Assembly (NCBI GenBank): GCA_030062745.1
Contig: CP099839.1
Coordinates: forward strand, 32,098,904-32,162,903
Source: Capitulum mitella
Taxonomy: Eukaryota > Arthropoda > Thecostraca > Pollicipedomorpha > Pollicipedidae
Direction: 5' to 3'
DNA length: 64,000 bases
Program-made: the position numbers and the translations under genes
Part shown: one piece after another, positions 21,961 to 32,000 of the stretch
How positions within the stretch are numbered: position 1 is the first letter of the stretch
Layout: the number at the start of each line of letters is the position of its first letter
Notes under the pieces: generated by a model
Database searches by the model: none
The model's input: only the letters and a program-made list of their open reading frames with translations
What the model was told of the DNA's origin: nothing

Positions 21961-22300
21961 CTAGTTCGGGTTTTCGGACAGAAGTTCGTTGGACTCAGGC
22001 GCATAGGGCAATAGTTCTTCGGGTAATGGTTCGTAAGAACAAAAGTTCGTCGGACGAAAGTTCGTCCAGGGCAAAAGCTCGCCTCGCGAAAGCTCGTATG
22101 GACAAAGTTCGTCCAGGATAGAAGTTCGTCTAGGACAAAAGTTCGTCTCGCTTAAGTTTTTGTAGGACAAAAGTTCGTCCAGCAGGCGTTTGTATAGGAC
22201 CTAAGTTCGCCTACGACAAGAGTTGGTCCAGGACAGAAGTTCGCCTCGCAGAAATTCGTTTCGGACAAAAATTCGTCTGAGACAAAAGTTCGCCTATGGC
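21961..22300 (+). repeat. Degenerate word array, left arm (GGACAAAAGTTCGTC)
   Basis: A 15-17 bp word repeated with many substitutions. I count ten exact AAGTTCG cores. Units are not strictly tandem in length and vary between flanks such as CCAG, CTAG and CTCG. No protein is implied. Confidence 0.9.
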
Positions 22301-22304
22301 CAAA

Positions 22305-22395
22305 GGTTAGGTTAGGTTAAGGTAGGTTAGGTTAAGTTACTTTAGTGTAGGTTAGGTTAGGTTAGGTTAGGTTAGGTTAGGTTAGATTAGGTTAT
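22305..22395. repeat. Interstitial (TTAGG)n-type tract
   Basis: Repeats of GGTTA (equal to TTAGG) with a few AAGG and ATTAGG variants, about 90 bp, at the centre of two inverted word arrays. TTAGG is the usual arthropod telomere unit. The tract is too short and too embedded to be a chromosome end. Confidence 0.9.
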
Positions 22396-22404
22396 TATTT
22401 TAGG

Positions 22405-22960
22405 TCCGTTCCTTTTCCGATACGAACCCTAGGTTTACAAACCTGTGGTTACGAACTTTTTTCTTGACGAACGTTTTCTCACGAACCTTTTTCCTGCGAA
22501 CCTCTCCCATACTTTTGCAGTACGAACCTTTTCCATTAGCGAGACGAATTTGTCCCAGACGAACTTTTGCCCCTGACAAGCTCTTGTTCTACGCAAACTT
22601 CTGCTTGACGGAGTTTTGTCGTAGACAAACTTTTTCCCCATACGAGCTTTTGCCTAATACGAACTTTTGCCCTAGATGCACTTGTGACAGGATAACTTTT
22701 GTCCCACACGAACCCTTGCTCTAGACGAACTTTCGTAAGAGGAATTTTTGTCCAGACGAACTTTTGTACTCCACGAACTTTTACCTTCGACGAACTTTTG
22801 CCCTAGACGAACCTTTTCACGACATACTTTTACACGACGGACTTTTGTCTCAGACAAACTTTTGCCCTAGATGAACTTTTACACGACGAACTTCAGCACA
22901 ATGAACTTTTGTCTGATGACAGAAGTCCTCCAGACTTTCGTCCGACGAACTTCTGGAATA
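22405..22960 (-). repeat. Degenerate word array, right arm (GACGAACTTTTGTCC)
   Basis: The same word as the left arm in opposite orientation; I count nine exact CGAACTT cores plus many variants (ACGAACCTTTT, AGACAAACTTT). Together with 21961-22300 it forms a long imperfect inverted repeat around the TTAGG tract. Confidence 0.9.
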
Positions 22961-24719
22961 CCAACTTTTGCCCGAAAATTATAGTTTGTCTCCCCTTTCG
23001 AAAAGCCGTGGTGACGCCACTGCTCACAACACAGGAAAAATTAATTCCACCACTACAAAACTACAGTGAAAGGTCTTGAAGGAAACCGGCATAACGTTCA
23101 CAATGTTTCCTTGGGGCTTTTGAAGCATTATGACTTTTTTGTAATGATGACTCTCCAGGCTATTCCGACTGAAACTACCGTGATCAGTCACTCTTGCGTT
23201 AGAATCTCCTACACCTCCATGCAGTCTACCAAAAACAATGATATACCTTATTCTTTCGGGAGAGTTGTCCGTCGGAGTCAACCACAGGAAATCATGTCAA
23301 ATTGCGCAGCCTCGCGCACGCGCGAAAGTTAACAACCATTGTTTCCCGAGCGAACGGTAAGGGTGAGGTGGCTGCGATTTGCGTGCTATTTAACCGGCGC
23401 TTGTGTTTTGGAAACTGTCCCTAAGGTTGATATATTTTTCGAGAATTGGCTCCCGGTTTCCCAATATTTATGTCAGGGACGAAACTTTAGCTCCTTTTTT
23501 GGATGCACGTGCACCCACAAACCACATCTGTGCACCGACAAACATGGCCTGTGTACCCACAAACCAAAAAAGAGCTTTTGACTCTGAAACGTAAAACCTG
23601 TACCCTTTCATGTTACGAAAATGACCTGCTTTTTTTGCAAAGAAGGCAATCATGCATACATGTGTGGGCATCTACTACATGATTTAAGAAAAACTTGGCT
23701 CCGAAATGTACCCATGGGCACATCCAACAGGCACCAGTGGCTCTAGTGATTTGCGTTTTTTATCTCCAGATTCAAGATTCCAAAATCTTGGTATCTGAAA
23801 ATAAAGTAGCCGAAATCCAAGAGGTTTTTGGTTTCCACGGGGGTTAGGCTTGCTGGGCTCCCTCCCGTGCAACAATCCTGGCGCACGATGCATCAAAGGA
23901 CTGGAAAATTACGCCCCTGATTTATGTGCCAGATTTTCGAATCCATCCTCCACGTCGTGGCTCGTAATCTTACATGTAACCAAGACAAACTCAAGAAGCA
24001 TTGTCTTTTCTGGCCAACGTTAAGTAATTATCATAAGCATTTTCAGCGTCGCTAGAGGATAGAGCGTAGCCTAGGGCATATATTCTTACGGATATTTAAG
24101 ATTTGCAAGGTGTGGCAAGTCCAATGCAGAACGTTGGACGTAGTTATGGAAAAAATTCTGCATACCCGTCAGTCCGGAATAATTTTTTGGCGATAATGGT
24201 GTCCACAAAACCAGCATTGCGCATATGTGGATGGGAAATAACAATTTTCATCTGTTTACCGGAACGTTGGCTCCTTAATTTTTGCAACATGTGGGCTTTG
24301 TGGCAAAACTCTACTCCACTGCTTTGTCCAATATCTATAAAATTGACACAAAATGGTCTATTGTTGGATGGAAGTGTGGCTTACATACACAAAGGCACCA
24401 TACCCCTCCCCCAAAAAGCAAATCTAGGGCAATTTTTTGTCCAAAATATACCATTATCTATGGTGAATATTGTGAACTCATACTCATGGGCGTAATCTCC
24501 TCAGGCACTGCGAGGAACATGTCCCCGCTGTTTTACAGAAGTGGTGATTCCCCTCCCCAGTTTTTAAGGTATTAATAGGTATTTCTCACTGGCGAAACAT
24601 TTTCTTAAACTTTCAAATTTAACGATTGGGATACCACTCTAGTTTGATATGCAGCGCCCGAAAAGTTTTTTTTTTTATCTCTCGCTACCTGTTCCTGATG
24701 GACTGCAGTTGATGATACA
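22961..24719. other. Mostly unassigned, with one short word array
   Basis: At 23508-23575 the words GTGCACCCACAAACCA, GTGCACCGACAAACAT and GTGTACCCACAAACCA occur in succession, a fourth kind of word array related to the R4 GGGCACCCACA word. The rest shows no coding or RNA feature I can support. Confidence 0.45.
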
Positions 24720-25200
24720 TCGATGCTGACGTCAAGGAAATTGATGCGGTGTTGAATGTTTCATTCGACCGAGAACTCCAAGATGGAAACCTCTTCAAGT
24801 TTTGCTTTCAGCTGGTTGAGTGTGGCTCGGTTGTCAACATTTACAAGGATTTCATCAATATATCTATAGTACATATCCACGCCGGTGCACAGGCGCAGCC
24901 AAGGGGAGCCGGGGGCTTGCCGCCCTCCCCCCCCCCCTAGGTTCGCATTTTGTTGTGAAAACCAGTGCACATCGTCTTTCCGTGAGGCGGTTTTCGTACG
25001 ATCTCAGTTCACTCTAAGCTCCGGGCCCCCTCCTCTTGAGAAAATCCTGGCTGCGCCACTGCGCTGGTGGTGTCATTACGCAAAACCTCTCGGCCTGAAC
25101 AGAGGGCCATGGCCGGAGTAAAGAGGACGCCGAGGGAAGAACCCATCGCGATGCCGCCTATTTGGTAGTAAAGAATGCCTTTGGGACAGCGATATGTAGT
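24720..25200 (-). pseudogene. Penelope-like reverse transcriptase remnant
   Basis: On the minus strand, from right to left: QIGGIAMGSSLGVLFTPAMA (about 25165-25105), then an R8 insertion, then MYYRYIDEILVNV and LNQLKAKLEEVSILEFSVE (about 24875-24770). The QxxGxAMGS motif followed by YRYxDxI and a downstream LEFSVE block is the order seen in the reverse transcriptases of Penelope-like elements. The third catalytic position reads IDE rather than the usual DD pair, which would be inactivating. No GIY-YIG endonuclease is present, so this is a fragment. Confidence 0.6.
24889..25062. mobile_element. R8 hAT-like MITE, copy 2, inside the Penelope remnant
   Basis: Ends CAGGCGCAGCCAAGG and AATCCTGGCTGCGCCACTG. 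Flanks GCCGGTGC (24881-24888) and GCTGGTGG (25063-25070) agree at 6 of 8 positions. The reverse-transcriptase frame reads on across the insertion, which supports the boundaries to within about 2 bp. Confidence 0.72.
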
Positions 25201-25204
25201 ATGA

Positions 25205-25402
25205 TATCCTTATAGATGTTGACAGCCAAGTCACACTCAACCAGCTAAAAACAAAACTTGAAGGGGTTTCCGGCTTGGAGTTCTCGGTCGAAGGAAGCAT
25301 GGAACACCGCACCAATTTCTTTGACGTCAGCATCGATGAAAGGGTTGCCCAAACAATGACGAAACAATTTAGAAAGGCTCGTTGGCAGCCATGGTTAACC
25401 AC
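25205..25402 (+). pseudogene. Inverted partial copy of the Penelope-like remnant
   Basis: Plus-strand text encodes TLNQLKTKLEG and GLEFSVEGSMEHRTNFFDVS, equivalent to the minus-strand 24830-24720 region. The two pieces lie head to head, so a duplication-inversion or two insertions occurred. Confidence 0.6.
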
Positions 25403-25647
25403 TAGTGGTGAGGAACTGCAATGTTTCTCAGACGTGTCACAACACGCATATCCCGATGATTAATGGTGGAAATGACGCATTTTTTCATAATGGATACGTG
25501 TAATTCCTACGGGGATATTAGACCGCTGCGTTTTTTTTTAATAAGCTACATTTAGTCCGAAGTTTTTGTGCGGATGGTTTTTGGCACAGGGTGCTTTATA
25601 AGCTGATGTTTTTGGCAGAAAGCTGTGCCCCCCACCAACGGGAGCGC

Positions 25648-25858
25648 ATCATAACCCTTAATGTACATAACCTCTGATGGTTTATAACTCCTGATGTTCA
25701 AAACTGCTAACAGGTTACTGAACAGGTTAAACTGCTAACTGCTAACTGCGAACAGGTAACTGCTAACAAAACTCCTAATGTTCAAAACCCCTAATGATTC
25801 ATAAAGCCTAATGTAATGTTAACTCGTAACATAACTCGTAATGTTCATAACCCCAAAT
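25648..25858 (+). repeat. Degenerate word array (ATAACTCCTGATGTTC)
   Basis: A roughly 16-bp word (ATAACCCnTnATGTnC and variants, with some AACTGCTAACAGG units) repeats about a dozen times. The same word occurs in reverse complement at 55574-55713. Confidence 0.85.
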
Positions 25859-26208
25859 ATCGACAGGCTGAGGCTGCACGGCACAATCGCCCGTGTAGAA
25901 ACGAGGAACTCACTCATTGTTGTTGGCATTAACTCTACTCACTGTTGTTGGCATTCTGTTGGAACTCCCCGAGAGATCAGAGGAATAATCTGACGTACGC
26001 TTGTTTCTCGCCACGTGACTAAAACATAGCTGAGAGCGTGGCGTGCCACGTGTGGGCCGTTGCAGGTATGATTCTCGCTGGACCAAACTGCGTACGTTGT
26101 CGGAGATGCGAGCTTCGCGTCTCCATTAAAGGTAGCATTGGCATATTTCGATATGCATGCAGGATTAGCCTAGAGATGCCGCTGCAAACGATTTAAGGTA
26201 AACGGGTC
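25859..26208. other. Probable upstream part of the Ty3/gypsy left LTR
   Basis: It lies immediately outside the recognisable LTR block. The outer boundary could not be located because the right-hand LTR is only partly similar. Confidence 0.35.
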
Positions 26209-26270
26209 CGGTGCCTCAGCTCTGGAGGGGAGTGTGAAAAACAGCGCGGCAGGCGGTGGGCGTGCGTGCA
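26209..26270 (+). repeat. Ty3/gypsy left LTR, conserved block
   Basis: By eye 52 of 62 bases match 38396-38457 without a gap. Shared landmarks are CGGTGCCTCA, CTCTGGA, GTGTGAAA and CGTGCGTGCA. Position upstream of gag and downstream of integrase makes these the two LTRs of one element. Confidence 0.65.
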
Positions 26271-26340
26271 GTGGTTTTGGCTATTTACGGGTAGATGAAC
26301 TAGCGACGGGGCTGGCACGGTGACTAGCACACTTTGCGAA

Positions 26341-27087
26341 TCGGTGGCTCATAATGGCTTCTTCGGTGATTAGAATCGTTGGCGAGTACAGTGACGGTGA
26401 TTGATGCATATATGGGAAGGCTCGAGCAATTTTTTTTGTGGGGAACCATCACGACTGCGCCTAAGAAACGTGCTGCCTTCCTCGGTGTGTGCGGATTCCG
26501 AGTGTATCCGGTGCTGCGAAGGGTTTGTGTCCCAGGTCCACCCGCGACGAAAAGCCACGAGGAGCTGGCTGACTTCATCCTTCATCCATTTTGCACTGAG
26601 GCTGACAGTAGTTGTGTCGCCGTGCAAGGTTAACCAGGCGATCGAGCAGGGACGGACGGTTTACGAGTTTCTCACGGAGCTGCGCCTGATCGAGGACTGT
26701 GCTCGCAGAGACCGCCTAGATGAGCAATTGCGGTACTGTTTTGTGTGAGGGTTGAGCAATGGGACGATGCTCAGACGATCACTGCTGGAAAGGGATAATC
26801 TGTCGTTGAAATCAGCCGTCTAGATCGCCAACGCGATGGAGATCTCGACCGCCGATCTGTAGGAAGTCGTTATTGTACCTTGGGCAGCAGTCAGCGCGGT
26901 CTCCTCGCCATGAACGCTGCAGCGCCGGCTCCGACAGGGCTGAGGAAACGACCCATTCATGCCACTTCCTCGCCGGCCGACCCCAGTTGAGGCAGACGTT
27001 GCCCATGGCAGCCGCCCCGGCGGCCCAGCTGGCGGCGCCGGCACTGCCTTCGTGCGTTGCGGGCGCCGAAATCACCTGTCCCCGGAC
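26341..27087 (+). pseudogene. Ty3/gypsy gag remnant, first part
   Basis: Frames here read EQGRTVYEFLTELRLIEDC and RDRLDEQLRYCFV (to 26745), then after a stop GLSNGTMLRRSLLERDNLSL (26751-26810), then IANAMEIS. This is the typical Ty3/gypsy gag arrangement of a FL-LR helix, a GL turn and a Leu-rich stretch before a nucleocapsid zinc knuckle. The knuckle starts at about 27050 (RCGRRNHLSPD). Several stops and frame changes inactivate it. The frame is cut at 27088 by the R3 MITE and resumes at about 34940. Confidence 0.65.
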
Positions 27088-27272
27088 CAGGGGTGCCGAT
27101 TTGTATTCCTGTGTGAGGGCCCTGGCCCTCTCATTGTTGGTTTGGGCCCTCCTTTGTTAGTTTGGGCCCCAATATTTTCTGGCGGTTTTTAAGGGAAATT
27201 GGCAAAAATAATGAAAAGTACTGTCGCAATAGGTAAGAGATAGGCGGAAGGTATAGAATAAAGCATAAGGTG
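27088..27272 (+). mobile_element. R3 hAT-like MITE, copy A, left half
   Basis: It begins CAGGGGTGCCGATTTGTATT and aligns with 58335-58520 (copy C) and with the reverse complement of 41290-41473 (copy B). The 8 bp before it, CCCCGGAC, match CTTCGGAC after the right half (34940-34947) at 6 of 8 positions. The element is cut at 27268-27272 by the BEL target site. Confidence 0.85.
27268..27272. other. BEL target-site duplication, left copy
   Basis: AGGTG, identical to 34627-34631. A 5-bp duplication fits the BEL/Pao integrase group. Confidence 0.92.
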
Positions 27273-27563
27273 TGTACCGGCCTTTTGGCTAATTAAGGAT
27301 CGGTGTACGGTTCAGACAATCCTTTTATTTACGTAGAAACCTGCAATCATGGGCAATCAATCAATCAAAAGAGAAAACAGCTGCAATAGTTAGATTTTAG
27401 TCACAAAGAAAATTAAATAGTTACATTTTCCGGAGTGGTGCCGGCCTCCCAGTCAGGAACAAAGTGCCACTCAAAAACAAATGTTAGACAAGGTCGCCGC
27501 AAACGGCGCAGTTAAATCATCAACCAAACAAAAACAAAATGATCACCGCGGACTGCGGTAACA
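27273..27563 (-). repeat. BEL/Pao 3' LTR (291 bp)
   Basis: On the + strand it begins TGTACCGGCC and ends GCGGTAACA (TG...CA termini). It differs from the other LTR by three substitutions and one single-base A length difference by eye, about 99% identity. Confidence 0.95.
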
Positions 27564-27573
27564 TGGCTCCTCT
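27564..27573 (-). other. Candidate polypurine tract
   Basis: The minus strand reads AGAGGAGCCA directly against the 3' LTR, the expected place for plus-strand priming. The tract is short and broken by CC. Confidence 0.4.
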
Positions 27574-27876
27574 AAATTCTGTAACACGAATTTACATTTC
27601 AGAACGAGTCGGATACGGCACGACCACCGCTCGTGGCACCGCCCTACTCACACTGAAGCCCCACGTGGCTCCCCGTGAACGCACACTCCACTGTCCTTAC
27701 AGCCAGGTCCCAAACGGTTCTCCTGGGCGCGAGGCGGCCTGCCTGAGCATGGTCATCATGTCCACAGAATGCACCAGCCGCATCCTCCGCGGCGGTCACC
27801 GACCACTACACAGAGTATCCGCCACCACGACGAGGACGGGATATCACGGCACACGTTGCGTCCACCACACCGAGCA

Positions 27877-29057
27877 TCAGTCTGCAACCACGCGCCCACG
27901 TGGCTCCCCATGAGGAGCATTATGAGCTTCCAGGAGAACAATCAGCTTGTGCACGGGCCGGACGAGCCTCGACTCGCCAACCTGCACAGTTACCGTGCGG
28001 ATCAGGCCGTCCGCACTCGGGGCGGTCGAGGCGACGCGCCCCATCTTCCAGCTGCCGCGTGGAACGTCAGGATCCATCACAAGGACGACGTCGCCATCCC
28101 GCAGGTCCGGTAGACGCCGCGTCCACTTGCGCCGCTGCTGAAGTGTAGGCAAAAACTCCGCTCTCCAATGGCTCCAGAAGATGTCCGCCAGATGCTGAAC
28201 ACGCCGCCATCGCCGACGGCTGTACAGGTCCGGGCTCTGAAACTTGCCTGGGGGAGGAAGCACTACACGCGACTTTTGAGTTAGTAGTTGGTTAGGGGTC
28301 AGTGGTTCTAGCTTATCTACAGGATTCATCCCGCGGGTCGTCAATGGTCGACCATTGATAACAGCCTCGACTTCTGCCAAAAATGTGTGCAGCAGCTCGT
28401 CATCTAGCTGTTCCTGATGCGTCGCCAACAAAGCAGCCAGGACCGACTTGGCTGTTCGAATCATCCTCTCCCATACACCACCCATGTGGCTTCCACTAGG
28501 TGGGTTCATGCGAAACTCTACGAGGTCGCAGTTTTCTTTGAGCAGTTCTTGTCGAATTCTACCATCGCCCATTTCTTCTAGTGCGGCCTCCAGGGCTCGT
28601 TTGCCACCGATAAAGTTGGTCCCTTGGTCCGATCGAAGCTGCCGAATCGGTCCTCTCCGTGCCACGAATCGGCGATACGCGTTGAGGAACGCGTCTGTGG
28701 TAAGAGTATTTGCAGTCTCAATATGCACCGCTCGCGATGACATACACGTGAACAGCACTCCCCATCGCTTTACGAGACTTCTTCGTTCTTTCACGAGAAA
28801 GGGTCCGAAGTAATCCACAGCACTGTAGGTGAACGGTGGTACCTCTTCCAGTCTATCACTGGGTATATCAGACATCTTCTGGACAACGGGATGTCCTCGG
28901 ATCTTCTTGCAAAGGACACATTTTAGAATGTGACTTCCTACTGCGCTCCTTCCAGCGATGACCCAGTATCCAGAAGTCCGAAGTTCACTGAGTGTCATAC
29001 CTCGCCCGGAATGGTGGGTTTTTCGGTGGCTCTGATCGATGATCAATCCAGTAAATA
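27877..29057 (-). pseudogene. pol: BEL/Pao integrase (frame-separated 3' part of pol)
   Basis: The minus-strand frame ends at 27877. After a zinc-binding region (paired His, then CVLC), the core shows AVDYFGPF, then RSDQGTNFIGG, then GGVWERMIR, giving the D, D and E catalytic residues in the expected order. A C-terminal DUF5641-type module follows (FWSHWRAEFLPTLQ, RDGDVVLV, GKM-like GSWKMGRV, RPVHKLIVL). The frame continues leftwards from gag-pol but is offset by one base near 29057. About 30 codons upstream of that point in this frame (29145-29058) are out-of-frame translation, not integrase. BEL elements normally read gag to integrase in one frame, so this is best read as a disabling one-base change; sequencing error is possible. 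Confidence 0.9.
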
Positions 29058-32000
29058 TGGCTCTTACGAGGCAGAATGACTGGATGCAGCAGGTCCACAG
29101 ACAAACTGGCTCTGGACAGTCTTCCGCCCACGCACAGGATGCCATCTTTCCTCAGACAGGGGTCTAGCTTATACAGAGGACTCCCCTTTGCCAACGCTCT
29201 GGTCTGTCGTCGGTTCATCCGCTTGCGGCATGCTTCAGCAGCCGTTTCTGTCCTGAGAGTTTTGAATTCCTCTGCGAACGCCTCACGTTGCACAGCAGTA
29301 AGGATAACAACCTCAGCTTTGCGAATCTCTTCTACAGACATAGGATCGCTGTCGCGGGGAAAGGCTTTGTCAGATGACACATGCCGCCTCAGGATCTCCA
29401 CGTACCTGCGACATATCGCTACGGCTCTTTTTGCACGATGCCAATCAGAAAAGTACTGTAGTCTCTCCAGCAGACTAGCGAATTTCCCCTTTTGCGTCGC
29501 TGCTGTGGTGAAGACCGATCTTGTCTTCATTTCTCCTGATCTTTTGATTTCAGGGTCTCCAGGGTCGATCGATGTCTGCAGCTCCTGTTCAGGGATAGGA
29601 GCAGCATCTGAGAGGATTGGTGGGCCTTTCCACCAGAGGTCGTTGCTGACGAGCTGGGTCGCCGTCAGGCCTCGTGATGCAGCATCCGCCGGATTGGAGT
29701 TCGTGTCGATATACCTCCACTGACTCGGCATGGTCTGGTCTCTAATCTGCTGCACCCTATTGGCAACAAAGATGTGAAATCTGCGCGCCTCGTTCGAGAT
29801 ATACCCCAGCACAACTCTGCTGTCAGTCCAGAAGTACTCTTCAAGGTTCTCGATCTTCAGTTCTCTGCGCAGGAAGCAGCTCACCTGCACAGAGAGCAGT
29901 GCTGCTGTGAGTTCAAGTCTGGGAATTGTCACTGACTTTGACGGAGTGACCCTAGCCTTACTCATTACGAGTCTTGAGACGGCTTGTCCACCATCGTCGA
30001 TGAGACGCAGATAGCTGCACTGACCGTACCCCACGAGACTGGCGTCTGAGAAGTGATGCAGCTCGGCGGACACGATGGAGCCGAAGCCCTTCGGTATGAA
30101 ACATCTTGGTATCTTAATCTTCGCGAGCAGAGGAAGATCGGAGAACCACTCGTTCCACCGATCTGCAACTGTCTCCGGCACGTCCTCGTCCCAGCCATAA
30201 CCCTGTTGACAGAGTTCTTTCAAGATGCACTTCCCTGTCAGAATGAAGGGCGAGATAAACCCTAGCGGGTCAAAGACGGAACTAACAGTTGAGAGAATGC
30301 CACGTCTACTGACCTTCCTGTCCTTACGAGTGACGCTGAATTGGAACATATCAGCCTCTGTGTCCCATTCAACGCCCAAGGTCCGCTGAACAGGTAAGTC
30401 ACTGCGACCTACATCCAAATTTTGCAGCCCTGCACAGCGAAGGTCAAGAGGGATGGATTTCACTACATCACGACTGTTGGAAACGAACTTCTGGAGCTTG
30501 AATCCACCATGTTCGCACATCTTCCGAACATTGTCGATCAACCGAATGGCTATCTCCGGATCGCTGACCGACGTGAGCCCATCATCTATGTAAAAGTCGT
30601 TTCTCACGAAATCAGCTGCTTCCCTCCCAAAGATGTCTTCATGGTCGTCCGCTGCCGTTCTCAGCGCAAACATGGCACAGGCAGGTGAGGAAGTTGCACC
30701 GAAGAGATGCGTTGTCATGCGGTATTCACTTGGCTCCTGCTCCAAGCACCCATCTTTCCACCACAGGAACCGAAGGTAGTTCCGGTCTTCGATGTTTACA
30801 CCAACTTGGTTAAACATCCCTTCTATGTCGCAGGTGAATGCTACCGGATTTTTTCGGAAGCGGCACAGTATGCCGGTCAGACTGTTCGTCATGTCCGGAC
30901 CTTGAAGTAGGTTCGAGTTCAACACGTGGCCACGGTACTCGGCGCTGCAGTCGAACACAACTCTCAGCTTGTCAGGTTTCTGGGGATGGTATACTCCGTG
31001 GTGAGGAATGTACCACACTCGAGCTTTCTCTGACTCTCCAGGAGGTACAGGCTCTGCGTACCCTTTATCCAGAGTGGCTTTCATGGCTGACAGGTAGTGA
31101 CACCTGTAGACACCGTTACGGACGAGCTTCGACTTCAACCCTTGCACACGTTTCAACGCCATGGTCCTGTTATTCGGTAGAGTCGCTCTACAATCCTTCA
31201 TTGGGAGTGGCATCTCATAATGCCCATCGGGTCGACGGTGGATTCCCTCTTTCATCTTCATCAAGAAGGTTTGGTCCTCGACGGAAAGCGCCTTTACTGG
31301 AGCCGTGTCTGTAAAGTCAGCCTCCAGCAAGCGCGATATCTGCATGGGAGTGACATGCACTTGCGTCTTAAACGCAAAGTGACACAATTTGCGCTGACCC
31401 TGGCCGGTATCAACGAACCGACAGGGACCTGTGCCTGCTTCAGAGCCTCCCACAGGCCCTACAATACCCCATCCTAGGGCAGTTTTCACCGCCCACGGGT
31501 CGTCTTCATGTCCCGGAATCACCTCCCGGGGCTTGATTGCTCTTGCACAGTTTGTGCCGATCAACAGTCCAATTTCCGCCGACGGAAAGTACGGTAGGAG
31601 ATGGTCCGCTAAGACCGCCAGGTGTGTCCACTGCTGGGCAGCATGCTTTCTCGGGATGGAACATCTGTCCGCTGGGATCTCATCTCGGACATAACATGCA
31701 GGGAGCTGGACTTCTTCCTCGCTGCTGACTGCCTGTACTACCAGACCATCGATCACTGCGCTCTTCACTGCCGAACGTCCCGTGATGGTCTTCAGTTCCA
31801 GTAACACTGATCTTCCATCCGCCTTCAGGGTCTTACGGACGGACTCAGAGATGAAACATGCATCGGACTGAGGGTCCAGCACGGCGTACACCAGCATCTT
31901 ACGCTCTGGACGGTTCCTCACATGCAGCCCCACAGGAACTATCATGGAATGGGAACATGACGAGGTTGGGTTTGCATTGTCATCCGAGGTCACATGCAAG

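Noticed and set aside
22305..22395. A true telomere
   Set aside because: Only about 90 bp of TTAGG-type repeat, with degenerate units, embedded between word arrays and followed by more than 40 kb of sequence.
21961..22960. CRISPR-like array
   Set aside because: Units are too short and degenerate, there are no regular unique spacers, and the genome is eukaryotic.
29050..29060. Programmed ribosomal frameshift in BEL pol
   Set aside because: BEL/Pao elements normally use one frame, and the break falls inside the integrase zinc region rather than at a gag/pol border. A mutation or sequence error is simpler.
28800..31800. Plus-strand frames within the BEL element (for example 29076-29723)
   Set aside because: They are antisense shadows of the 1677-codon gag-pol frame and of integrase.
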